Translations under genes and position numbers: made by a program
Notes under the pieces: model-generated
The model's input: only the letters and a program-made list of their open reading frames with translations
Databases searched by the model: none
What the model was told of the DNA's origin: nothing
Assembly (NCBI GenBank): GCA_900314755.1
Contig: OMWH01000004.1
Coordinates: 83,020-147,019, forward strand
Origin: an uncultured Prevotellaceae bacterium
GTDB lineage: Bacteria; Bacteroidota; Bacteroidia; Bacteroidales; Bacteroidaceae
Reading direction: 5' to 3'
DNA length: 64,000 bases
Shown: piece after piece, positions 1-7,659 of the stretch
Layout of the letters: each line of letters begins with the position of its first letter
How positions within the stretch are numbered: the stretch's first letter is position 1

Positions 1-949
1 CGGGCTGGAAGACGGCGAACAACGGGTTCTGCTTCAGGGCTGCTTCCTTGGCAGCGGCATCAACTGCCTTGTCGTTCTTCTTAGCGAGTTTAGAGGCAAG
101 GTCAGCTGCGGCAGCCTTGGTAGTATCAGCAACAGCTTCGGCAGCTTGAGAGGTGGAGGTGGTGTCAGCTGCCTCGGGCTGTGCTTCACCGCCAGTAGCG
201 GCATATTTCTGATTCAACTGGGACAACAGGGGGGCAATCTCCTGAGAGTTATAGGTCTCCCAGAACTCGAGGTTGGCACTTCCCTGCAACAACTTGCGGA
301 CACGCTCGGGCTCCTTGATACCAGGCATCTCGACCATGATACGACCGCTCTGTCCTTCCAGCTTCTGGATGTTGGGCTGTACGACACCGAACTTATCGAT
401 ACGGTTGCGGACAACATTGAAGGAGTTATCAACAGCGGACTGTACCTCGGCACGGAGGGCACGCTCCACCTCAGCATCGGTGCTGTTGGTGCTGACCTTA
501 CCCTTCATCTGCTGGGTAGCGAAGACGGCAGCCAGAGGACGACCGTTGCTGTTCTGCTTCCAGTACTTGATAAACAGGGAGATGAAGTCGTTCTGACTGG
601 TCTCCTCTTCCTTCTTAGCCTCTTCCATGGACTTCTTGTAGGCAGCATCGGTCTTGTGGTCTGCCAGTACGTCGACAACGTCGGGTACGGACACCTCAAG
701 AATCACATTCATACCGCCCTTCAAGTCAAGACCGAGGCCGATTTCCATCTCGCGGCACTGCTTGAAAGAATAGATTCCGCAGTACACTTTCTCGTTCATG
801 ATGGAGTCGAGGTACTCCTGACCGGCTTCCTCACTCATGGCGGCTGCCTTATTCTCGTGGTAGCGTGTCACAAATGAGAAGGAGAGGTAGAAGCAGCACA
901 CGAGAATCAAGACGAGTGCAATAAACTTTACAATTCCTTTGTTTTGCAT
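1..949 (-). CDS. secDF: Protein translocase subunit SecDF, N-terminal part (cut by window edge)
   Basis: The reading frame starts at 949 and runs off the left end, giving 316 codons. It opens with one hydrophobic membrane segment (about residues 8-27), followed by the SecD signature GLDLKGGMNVIL and the conserved periplasmic stretch VVRNRIDKFGVVQPNIQ. An Ala/Thr/Asp-rich linker (EAADTTSTSQAAEAVADTT) follows near the cut. SecD acts with SecYEG in the inner membrane and uses the proton gradient to help pull preproteins across. Bacteroidetes usually fuse SecD and SecF into one protein of about 1000 residues. The fusion is inferred, because only the SecD start is visible. The gene has its own -7 box about 50 nt upstream. 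Confidence 0.93.
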   Translation of the reverse strand, partial: MQNKGIVKFIALVLILVCCFYLSFSFVTRYHENKAAAMSEEAGQEYLDSIMNEKVYCGIYSFKQCREMEIGLGLDLKGGMNVILEVSVPDVVDVLADHKTDAAYKKSMEEAKKEEETSQNDFISLFIKYWKQNSNGRPLAAVFATQQMKGKVSTNSTDAEVERALRAEVQSAVDNSFNVVRNRIDKFGVVQPNIQKLEGQSGRIMVEMPGIKEPERVRKLLQGSANLEFWETYNSQEIAPLLSQLNQKYAATGGEAQPEAADTTSTSQAAEAVADTTKAAAADLASKLAKKNDKAVDAAAKEAALKQNPLFAVFQP

Positions 950-995
950 GTTGTTTCTTATATGATTTAATTATTGTTTCCGCTATTTTAGCCTG

Positions 996-1003
996 CAAAT
1001 ATA
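996..1003 (-). promoter_or_regulatory. -7 promoter box for secDF
   Basis: Read on the minus strand this is TATATTTG, matching the Bacteroidetes TAnnTTTG box. Predicted transcription start is near 990, giving a leader of about 40 nt. Confidence 0.6.
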
Positions 1004-1051
1004 CGTATTTTTCTCCACTTACCGAAATTTATAAGGAAAATTCGTCGTTTT

Positions 1052-2143
1052 TCACTCATTTCCACCTATTTTAAACCAACAAATGATAGGATAATGGTCG
1101 CTGGCGTCTATTTCTCTGTCTATCTTGCAGTTGTAGGGGGTGATACTACTGGTGCAGAAGATATGGTCAATACGGAAGGGGAATCCTTTCTGATTATATG
1201 ACAAACCGAGTCCTCTGCCGGTGCTCACAAAGCAGTCGGTCAGCTCGCGGGCAACGCGGTGACGGGAATAGGAAATGGGATTGTCGTTGAAGTCGCCGCA
1301 GAGCAGGATGGGGTACTGACGATGGGCTTCTACATAACGGCAGACGGCTTCTATCTGGGGGGAGCGCTTGGTGGATGACTCGGCAAGGGTGACAACCAGT
1401 CGCTTGGACTCCTGACGCATGGTGTCGCCCTTGACCTCACCCTTGAGGATATTCTTATAACGCACCCGGTCTGCGGAAGAGAGGTGGGTACCCTCGAAAT
1501 GGTTGTTGATGACAAGCAGGGTGTCGCTGCCTACCTGCAGGTACCATGCCACGCTGCCATTGCATGTGGAGCGGTAGGTGATGCGCTCACGGCGGAGGAT
1601 GGGAAAGCGGGTATGGATACCGACACCGTTCAGATAGCGGTTGCTGTCGAACATGAGGGTGTCGTTATAGGGGTATTTCTTCTCGTAGTGCTGGAAGCAA
1701 TAGCGTCTCCAGGTGTCGACATCTTCCTGCAGGCAGACGATATCAGCATCTTGCTGGAAGAGGTAGTCACGGATAGCCTCAAAGCCTTGCTCGTACTTAT
1801 AGTTGCCTCCGTACTCACAGACGTTATAGCTGAGAAGCTTGAGGGCTCCCTCCGGAGGGGTACTGCGCATGTTGAGGGGCATATAAATAGTAATAGGTAC
1901 GTAGGCAAGGAGGTAGCCGGCAATAGGGATGATGACCATGCGGAACTTGAAGAGGACCCAGAAAAGGAGGAAGGCGAGGTTGGCAAGGAGAAACAGGGGG
2001 AACGTCATGCCGACACACGACAGGACGGGGTGGTCGACGGGGTTCAGCCGGTCGCTGTAGCCAACAAGGCACATGACGATGATGGTGGCGATATTGGCAC
2101 CTGCCACCAACTGGATGGTGAATGTCTTTAACTGCTTGATCAA
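1052..2143 (-). CDS. Membrane-anchored endonuclease/exonuclease/phosphatase family protein
   Basis: This 363-residue protein has two or three N-terminal membrane segments (about residues 10-90) and then an EEP-fold hydrolase domain. All the family's catalytic blocks are visible: SYNV (N107), LQED (E140), NNHFEGTH (H215), GDFND (D284, N286), DHIF (D326, H327) and SDHYP (D349, H350). The family cleaves phosphodiesters in nucleic acids, phosphoinositides or sphingolipids, and the substrate cannot be read from sequence. The membrane anchor and the intact active site suggest an exported phosphodiesterase. Its ATG overlaps the stop of the rhomboid gene by 4 nt (ATGA), so the two are translationally coupled. 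Enzyme class is certain, role unknown. Confidence 0.9.
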   Translation of the reverse strand: MIKQLKTFTIQLVAGANIATIIVMCLVGYSDRLNPVDHPVLSCVGMTFPLFLLANLAFLLFWVLFKFRMVIIPIAGYLLAYVPITIYMPLNMRSTPPEGALKLLSYNVCEYGGNYKYEQGFEAIRDYLFQQDADIVCLQEDVDTWRRYCFQHYEKKYPYNDTLMFDSNRYLNGVGIHTRFPILRRERITYRSTCNGSVAWYLQVGSDTLLVINNHFEGTHLSSADRVRYKNILKGEVKGDTMRQESKRLVVTLAESSTKRSPQIEAVCRYVEAHRQYPILLCGDFNDNPISYSRHRVARELTDCFVSTGRGLGLSYNQKGFPFRIDHIFCTSSITPYNCKIDREIDASDHYPIICWFKIGGNE

Positions 2144-3066
2144 GACTGCTGGCTTTGCTCGAACAACTTCTTCTTCTCTTCCTTCGTCAAGCTGTCATAA
2201 CCGCTCTTGCGGATCTTGTCGAGGATAGCGTCAATCTCTGCCTGGTTGGCACGGGGCTGCTTGGGGGGCTTCTGAGGCTCGTCATCGGTCTCGTCGACCC
2301 AGCGGCGACGGTTGCTGGTGGTGTGGCGCTGCTGACGCTCGTCGAAACGGCGCTTCATCTGGTCGAAGAACTCTTGCCCGCGACTGCGACCGAAGCCGCT
2401 GCCGTTGCCAGGGTGCTTGCGCCAGTAACGGATCATGATGAAACCGAAAAGCATACCGCCAAGATGCGCGGTATGGGCTACACCGTCACCAGGACCGCTA
2501 AGGGCAGAGAACAGCTCGATGGCGATATACCCTACAACAAGCCACTTCGCCTTGATGGGGAACGGGAAGGGGATGATAAACAGACGCTCGTTGGGGAACG
2601 TCATACCGAAAGCTAACAGGATGGCATAGACGGCTCCGGAGGCTCCGATGGTGGTCCACAGGTTGAGGTAGTCAGCGGTTGCCATAATGGTACCGCCCAA
2701 GTTGACTTGCTCGTAGGCTGCCAGACCATCGACCATGTAGTTGATGTACTGGGCGAGCTCTTGGGTCATACCGGCTCCAATACCGCACGAAATGTAATAA
2801 AAAAGGAATTTCTTCGGACCCCATACGCGCTCGATGACGGCACCAAACATCCATAGGGCAAACATATTGAAGAAGATATGCATGAGACCCCCATGCAGGA
2901 ACATATAGGTGACGAACTGGTAGATACGGAAATCGCGCGCCATGAAAAAATGAAGTCCCAGCATCGAGGTCAGGTCGATACCGCGTAACTCTAACACCCA
3001 AGTCGCTATGAACGCCAGAAAATTGACGATCAGCAGATTCTTGGTCATTGTCGGTATGTTATTCAT
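2140..3066 (-). CDS. Rhomboid family intramembrane serine protease
   Basis: This 308-residue protein has six or more hydrophobic segments, the rhomboid L1/TM2 signature HGGLMHIFFNMFALWMFG (about residues 58-75), the serine motif GASG (S143) and a catalytic histidine in AHLGG (H201). The catalytic pair is therefore complete. Rhomboids cut substrate transmembrane helices within the bilayer. The C-terminal 80 residues form a charged cytosolic tail (QQRHTTSNRRRWVDETDDE and a Lys-rich end). It is the first gene of a two-gene unit with the EEP hydrolase. A second ATG at codon 7 (MTKN) is also possible. The substrate is unknown. Confidence 0.93.
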   Translation of the reverse strand: MNNIPTMTKNLLIVNFLAFIATWVLELRGIDLTSMLGLHFFMARDFRIYQFVTYMFLHGGLMHIFFNMFALWMFGAVIERVWGPKKFLFYYISCGIGAGMTQELAQYINYMVDGLAAYEQVNLGGTIMATADYLNLWTTIGASGAVYAILLAFGMTFPNERLFIIPFPFPIKAKWLVVGYIAIELFSALSGPGDGVAHTAHLGGMLFGFIMIRYWRKHPGNGSGFGRSRGQEFFDQMKRRFDERQQRHTTSNRRRWVDETDDEPQKPPKQPRANQAEIDAILDKIRKSGYDSLTKEEKKKLFEQSQQS

Positions 3067-3142
3067 CTTAAATACTTTGCTAAATAATTACTATATGTCT
3101 GACGAGGGGTGATGCTAGCGCACTTCAACCTCGTTGTGTGCG

Positions 3143-3150
3143 CAAAATTA
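3143..3150 (-). promoter_or_regulatory. -7 promoter box for the rhomboid/EEP unit
   Basis: The minus strand reads TAATTTTG. Predicted start near 3136 gives a leader of about 70 nt. Confidence 0.5.
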
Positions 3151-3255
3151 CGAAAAATATCTGTTTTTTGACACAAAATAAGGGGCAGATGCACTTTTTT
3201 TCAAAAAAAATCGCACTTTTTTCGCATTTTTGTTTGTTTTTTTAATTCTTTCTCC

Positions 3256-3263
3256 TATATTTG
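3256..3263 (+). promoter_or_regulatory. -7 promoter box for the HU gene
   Basis: TATATTTG lies about 20 nt downstream of T-rich DNA with repeated TTTG, which can serve as the -33 element. Predicted start near 3270 leaves an A/T-rich leader of about 58 nt, as is common for highly expressed Bacteroidetes genes. Confidence 0.65.
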
Positions 3264-3327
3264 CAGAGAATTCGAGTAGAAAACCGACTTAAACTATTAA
3301 TATTTAATTTTTTAAACAACAACAATT

Positions 3328-3603
3328 ATGAACAAGACAGAATTAATTGAGAAGATTGCAGCCTCTGCAAAACTGACTAAGGCTGATTCTAAGAAAGCAC
3401 TTGATGCAACAATCGACGCTATCGCTGGTGCACTGAAGAAGGGTGACAAAGTTCAGCTCGTTGGTTTCGGTACTTTCTCTGTAACTAAGAAGCCTGCTCG
3501 TGAGGGTATCAACCCCGCTACCAAGCAGAAGATCAAGATTGCTGCTAAGAAGGTGGCTAAGTTCAAGGCTGGTGCAGAGCTTGCAAAGGTTGTGAACAAA
3601 TAA
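3328..3603 (+). CDS. HU family DNA-binding protein
   Basis: This 91-residue protein is the usual length for HU/IHF. It shows the N-terminal helices (MNKTELIEKIAASAKLT), the beta-arm region GFGTF followed by the Lys/Arg-rich arm (KKPAREGINPATKQKIKI) and a Lys-rich C-terminus. HU is a dimeric nucleoid protein that bends DNA and supports replication and repair. It stands alone, with a strong promoter box upstream and a clean terminator 24 nt after the stop, which suggests a short, abundant transcript. Confidence 0.97.
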   Translation: MNKTELIEKIAASAKLTKADSKKALDATIDAIAGALKKGDKVQLVGFGTFSVTKKPAREGINPATKQKIKIAAKKVAKFKAGAELAKVVNK

Positions 3604-3626
3604 ATTTGTAAAGAAAATTTTAAAAG

Positions 3627-3651
3627 ACTCCCCCACCAGGGAGTTTTTTTT
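3627..3651 (+). terminator. Rho-independent terminator of the HU gene
   Basis: ACTCCC (3627-3632) pairs with GGGAGT (3639-3644) across a 6-nt loop, followed by a run of eight T. Confidence 0.85.
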
Positions 3652-3659
3652 GATGGATA

Positions 3660-3735
3660 TTCGAAATGTCGAAATACCGAAATGTCGAGATTAGAAGTTC
3701 GAAGTTCGAAATACCGAGATTCGAGATTCGATAAC
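3660..3735. repeat. Degenerate 7-8 bp tandem repeat (CGAAATNN units)
   Basis: About ten imperfect units of the type CGAAATGT, CGAAATAC, CGAGATT follow one another. They lie between the two convergent terminators of the HU and xylanase genes, where there is no reading frame of note. Confidence 0.6.
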
Positions 3736-3744
3736 CATTAATCA

Positions 3745-3780
3745 AAAAGCCCCACTCGCCAATATGCGAGCAGGGCTTTT
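3745..3780. terminator. Bidirectional terminator between HU and the xylanase gene
   Basis: AAAAGCCC (3745-3752) pairs with GGGCTTTT (3773-3780), with an inner CTCGC/GCGAG stem. The A run on the left and T run on the right allow termination on both strands. Its main client is the minus-strand xylanase, which stops at 3801. Confidence 0.8.
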
Positions 3781-3800
3781 CCATATATAACTTTTTGTGT

Positions 3801-6188
3801 TTACTGAACCGTACTGCTGACGTTGTTCTTCTCGTAGTAAGCCTTATAGGTCTCAGAACCGAAGGTCAGACCGACATCCTCACCAGCGAGGGCATCGCAG
3901 ACTCCCTTGTAAGCCCACTTACGCTTGAAGGACTCGTCCCACAGGTTGGGCTTCTGACCACTCAACCAGTACTCATGCTCATCCTCTGCATCCGTCAGGC
4001 TCCAGATAGTGATACCGCTCTGCTGAGCCTCGGGGACATTCTCGAAGTAGGACTCGAAGATGGTCTTGTAAGCGTCGCTCTGTGCCTTATACTGGGCGGC
4101 AGAAGGACTACCGGTTCCTACCACGATATCCAACTCGGTGACACGTACCAGCTTACCGGTAGCGGCAAGCTCCTGGAACATCTTATCAACACGTGCACGC
4201 AACTCAGCAATCTTGGTGGCGTTCTCCTCGGCATCGTCGGTCGGTGAGAAGCTGACGTGCATCTGGGTACCGATACCATCGACGATAGCGGAGCCGTTGG
4301 CAGCGTCGATGTCCTTCACAAACTGGATGGCGGCAGCACGCTTGGAGTCACTGCTCTCTAAGTTATAGTCGTTATAGAATAGCTTAGTCTCAGCGGGCAG
4401 GTACTTGCGGGCAAACTGGAATGCCTTGACAGGATAGTCGGGAACGAAATAGCCCCAATACCAGTGACCAGGTCCCCAGTTGAGGGTCAGTCCGTCTGCC
4501 TCAGTCTCTGTCGGTACAGCATCGTAATAGGTTGTCTCGTCCTCTGTCCAAGAACCACCGAAGACTCCGTTATAACCACGTACTCCATTGCTACCGTCAG
4601 CAATCGCCTCGTTGATGACATCATAAGCAACAGGAACGATCTCCTTCGCAGCAAGATGTTCAGCCATACCCTTTACCCATGCCTCCATGGCATTAGTAAG
4701 AGCCTCTTTTTTCTCCTCAGCCGTCTTCAGCACATAGTAACTCTTAGCAGCACGACGTGAGGATGCAGCACCCTGATCCTTAGCAGGACCGAACTTAATG
4801 TCATCAATCCAATAGGTACCGCCCACTTTACCAAAGTTCAGGATGATACGATCATCGTCCTCATTCGGCATGGTAAACTCATACTCGCAGAGAATCCAGT
4901 CCGTACCAACAGGGAAGGAGTTATAACCACCTTGTGAGCCATAGGTAGTACCATTCTGATATTGGAACTGCAACTCACCAGCAGCGGAAGAAGACTTAGC
5001 ATAGAACTGTATGATATACTTCGTATCTTTCACAAGTGGGTCGCTGAAGGTATAGGCACATTGTGCTTCCCAGGCATTGCCGTCGCCTTTGTTCTTCAAC
5101 ATCAGCGAGTGGGTGCCTCCATGTGCCTCGTCCTCGACAACTGCGGCATCTTCCTTGTTAGAGCCCCATGAGCCCCAACCACCTGTAGAACCTCCCTCAA
5201 AGTCTGAGGCATCGCCTACCATGATGTTATCCATTGGATCTTCTTGCTTAATACCGAACTCAATATCATCAATCGTATAAGTACCACCCACTTTACCGAA
5301 GTTCAAGATAATACGGTTGACATCCTCAAAATTTGTAATAGTAAAGGAATGCTCGTAAGTAGCCCAGTCTGTTCCTATATTAAAGGTGTTATAACCACCC
5401 TGTGAACCATAGGTAGTACCATTCTGATATTGGAACTGCAACTCACCGGCGGCGGAAGAGCATTTTGCCTTGAAGCGAATAGTGTATTCCACGTCTTTCT
5501 CCAGAGGAGCGTCGAAGGTATAGGCAAACTGTGCCTCCCAAGCATTACCATCCCCTTTATTGACAAGTACCATTGCAGGAGAGCCGTCCTCACCAGCACC
5601 TGCTACAACATCAGCACTTTCCTTATTGGAACCCCAAGAGCCCCAGCCACCAGAGGTACCACCGTCAAAATTAGCAGCATCACCAGCAAGAACTGTCTCA
5701 ATATTACTATCTGTCTCCACCACGAGTTTCGGAGCAATCAAAGACTTCAAATAGGTCTGTTGCTGCTGGGTATGCCAGAAGAAGTTATGACCATAGAGGT
5801 CGACACCATCATCCTTCAACTGCTTGAGGGCTGGGTCAAGGTTGCCGAAATTGAGGTTTCCACTGGCACTGACAATAGCATCCATCTTCATGGCATTGCC
5901 CCATGTCACCATCTGGAAGTTGTCCTTTGCCAACTCATGGCGACCGTCCTCACCCATATAGATAGCCATACCGACACCCAGACCAAGTTTCATATTAGGA
6001 TGATTCTCAGCGGAATAGGTTTTGATATCGTCATAGTTCGCAAGAACCTCTTTCACAGCGAGGGGCAGGTCTGCCGACGTGACGGCGGTATGACCATCCT
6101 GCAACCCCCACTCCATAATTTGGTCATCACAACCTGTGAATAGCATCGCTGATGCTACGACTGGTAATAGGAATTTATTGATTTTCAT
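3801..6188 (-). CDS. xyn10C: Surface endo-1,4-beta-xylanase (GH10) with two inserted carbohydrate-binding modules
   Basis: This 795-residue lipoprotein has lipobox cysteine C20 (LFTGC). The GH10 barrel is split. Its first strands lie at about residues 42-155 (NMKLGLGVG, GHNFFWHT) and resume after about 485. The acid/base is E527 in DVINEA and the nucleophile is E685 in VTELDI, so the active site is complete. Residues of about 160-313 and 322-468 are two similar beta-sandwich modules of the CBM4/CBM22 type, each containing GGWGSWGSNKE, FQYQNGTTYGSQGGYN and RIILNFGKVGGTY. Insertion of binding modules into the barrel is known from P. bryantii Xyn10C and Bacteroides homologues. It should cut xylan at the cell surface and feed the neighbouring SusCD pairs. 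It is the last gene of the locus. The symbol follows the P. bryantii naming. Confidence 0.95.
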   Translation of the reverse strand: MKINKFLLPVVASAMLFTGCDDQIMEWGLQDGHTAVTSADLPLAVKEVLANYDDIKTYSAENHPNMKLGLGVGMAIYMGEDGRHELAKDNFQMVTWGNAMKMDAIVSASGNLNFGNLDPALKQLKDDGVDLYGHNFFWHTQQQQTYLKSLIAPKLVVETDSNIETVLAGDAANFDGGTSGGWGSWGSNKESADVVAGAGEDGSPAMVLVNKGDGNAWEAQFAYTFDAPLEKDVEYTIRFKAKCSSAAGELQFQYQNGTTYGSQGGYNTFNIGTDWATYEHSFTITNFEDVNRIILNFGKVGGTYTIDDIEFGIKQEDPMDNIMVGDASDFEGGSTGGWGSWGSNKEDAAVVEDEAHGGTHSLMLKNKGDGNAWEAQCAYTFSDPLVKDTKYIIQFYAKSSSAAGELQFQYQNGTTYGSQGGYNSFPVGTDWILCEYEFTMPNEDDDRIILNFGKVGGTYWIDDIKFGPAKDQGAASSRRAAKSYYVLKTAEEKKEALTNAMEAWVKGMAEHLAAKEIVPVAYDVINEAIADGSNGVRGYNGVFGGSWTEDETTYYDAVPTETEADGLTLNWGPGHWYWGYFVPDYPVKAFQFARKYLPAETKLFYNDYNLESSDSKRAAAIQFVKDIDAANGSAIVDGIGTQMHVSFSPTDDAEENATKIAELRARVDKMFQELAATGKLVRVTELDIVVGTGSPSAAQYKAQSDAYKTIFESYFENVPEAQQSGITIWSLTDAEDEHEYWLSGQKPNLWDESFKRKWAYKGVCDALAGEDVGLTFGSETYKAYYEKNNVSSTVQ

Positions 6189-6209
6189 ACTGAATATACA
6201 TTTTAGGGG

Positions 6210-7628
6210 TTATTCTGTGATCTGCTCGTCCTCGTCGCCAAAATCACTCACACTGATCGGTGCGATAGAAACGACGCGGATGTTGTCGATATATACTTTC
6301 TGGTTGAAAGTACTGGACTTATAGACAATATCGTCAGAGAACTCCAAGTCGCTGTTGACAAAGACGGCGAGGAAGTTGCGGTAAGAACCGGCATTACGGT
6401 CTTCACAGATATTGGCGAAGGTGGCATCAGGTGCCTCGGTGGGGTCGTAGTTACCAAACTTCGTCATTGGAATGGTAATGGTCTGCCAACGCTCACCAGT
6501 GGTCCAAGCCTCGTGCGTACCGTCTTCCTCATTCAACCAAGGTACCCATACGGTAGCAGTGTTGAAATACTGGCTGCTGTACTTTGTACCGGCAGAGCCC
6601 CAGCCCTTACCGGAGAGGTTGTTCTGCAAAGAGAATTCCAACTGACCGGTCAAATCCCAAGGTTCAGGGCAGTAGATGTCAAACTGCAAGGCGACGTTGG
6701 CAGCAGGAGTATTCTCGGGGATATAAGCATACATACGCTTTGTCCAGTCATCGTTGGGATTGTCGTTACCTGCGGTAGCCCAATAGAGGGCTTCACCACC
6801 TGCATCGATACCACCGTCGGCAAGTTTAGCCTCTGGAACAAGCATAGCGCACTTGCCACGACCAGTGTTCAAGGGGTCGTCGACCAGGTCAGCAGGAGCA
6901 TAGGTGGCACTCCAGGAACCCAGTTCTCCCTTTCCGTTCTCCTCGAAGTCGATGACAAAGCAACGGAAGTCGTTGAAGAATGTAGGGCTGACAGCAGTAC
7001 CATTGGCTCCCTCGCTGGTAAGACTACCAGCCACGGTGAGGTCGGCACTGGCAGGAACAGTGAAAGTAAACCACTTACCATCCTCGTCGCTAATGATACC
7101 ATCAGTAACCTCTGTGCCGTCGGGAAGGATGACCTTGGTGGTCTCCTGCAGGTTGGCGCCGTTGACAACGACGAGTTCACCTGCTTTAGGCATCGTGTTA
7201 TCAGCACTGGTAATGCTGGGGGCGGAAGCACGGATGATGAAAGGATAAACGAGCTGGTTGCTTTCGCTCTTATACAGCACGATGGTGTTACGTACGGCAT
7301 CGTCCGCCTTGTCGACCGGGGTCTTGCTATTGAGTTGCACCCAGATGTTATTATCCGTCATGAGGGCATTATTGAAATAGGTCTCATAACCGTTGATGTA
7401 GATTCTCTTCACACCAGTGAAGCCGGAACCCTGGATGCGGAGCAGCTGTCCGAGACGGGCAAACTCCACAGGACGGTCCTTGATATTGTCGTCGTCGATA
7501 TTCTCCAGATAGATCTGGTCGATTTTCATCTGTGACGAGCTGCTAGACGAGTCGCTATCGCTACATGCCGTGAAAGTGAAAGTAGCAACGGCGAGACATA
7601 ATGTCCAGAAATATTTCATTGTTTTCAT
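6210..7628 (-). CDS. xusE: Surface glycan-binding lipoprotein of the xylan locus (XusE-like)
   Basis: This 472-residue lipoprotein has lipobox TACS (C22) and a Ser-rich linker that tethers it to the outer membrane. Two IPT/TIG-type beta domains follow at about residues 35-105 (LLRIQGSGFTGVKRIYING) and 110-195 (GELVVVNGANLQETTKVIL). The C-terminal half, about 220-460, is the presumed xylan-binding part. There is no catalytic motif. The position between SusD and the GH10 gene matches xusE of P. bryantii and its Bacteroides ovatus counterpart, which binds xylan. The role is inferred mainly from architecture and gene order. The reading frame is intact and the start overlaps nothing. Confidence 0.85.
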   Translation of the reverse strand: MKTMKYFWTLCLAVATFTFTACSDSDSSSSSSQMKIDQIYLENIDDDNIKDRPVEFARLGQLLRIQGSGFTGVKRIYINGYETYFNNALMTDNNIWVQLNSKTPVDKADDAVRNTIVLYKSESNQLVYPFIIRASAPSITSADNTMPKAGELVVVNGANLQETTKVILPDGTEVTDGIISDEDGKWFTFTVPASADLTVAGSLTSEGANGTAVSPTFFNDFRCFVIDFEENGKGELGSWSATYAPADLVDDPLNTGRGKCAMLVPEAKLADGGIDAGGEALYWATAGNDNPNDDWTKRMYAYIPENTPAANVALQFDIYCPEPWDLTGQLEFSLQNNLSGKGWGSAGTKYSSQYFNTATVWVPWLNEEDGTHEAWTTGERWQTITIPMTKFGNYDPTEAPDATFANICEDRNAGSYRNFLAVFVNSDLEFSDDIVYKSSTFNQKVYIDNIRVVSIAPISVSDFGDEDEQITE

Positions 7629-7659
7629 AAACTATTTACTTTTATACCTTATTATATAT

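Noticed and set aside
146-877. Plus-strand frame of 243 codons opposite secDF
   Set aside because: It is the reverse side of the SecD coding region and has no domain.
1484-2131. Plus-strand frame of 215 codons opposite the EEP hydrolase gene
   Set aside because: It is a shadow of a gene with clear catalytic motifs on the other strand.
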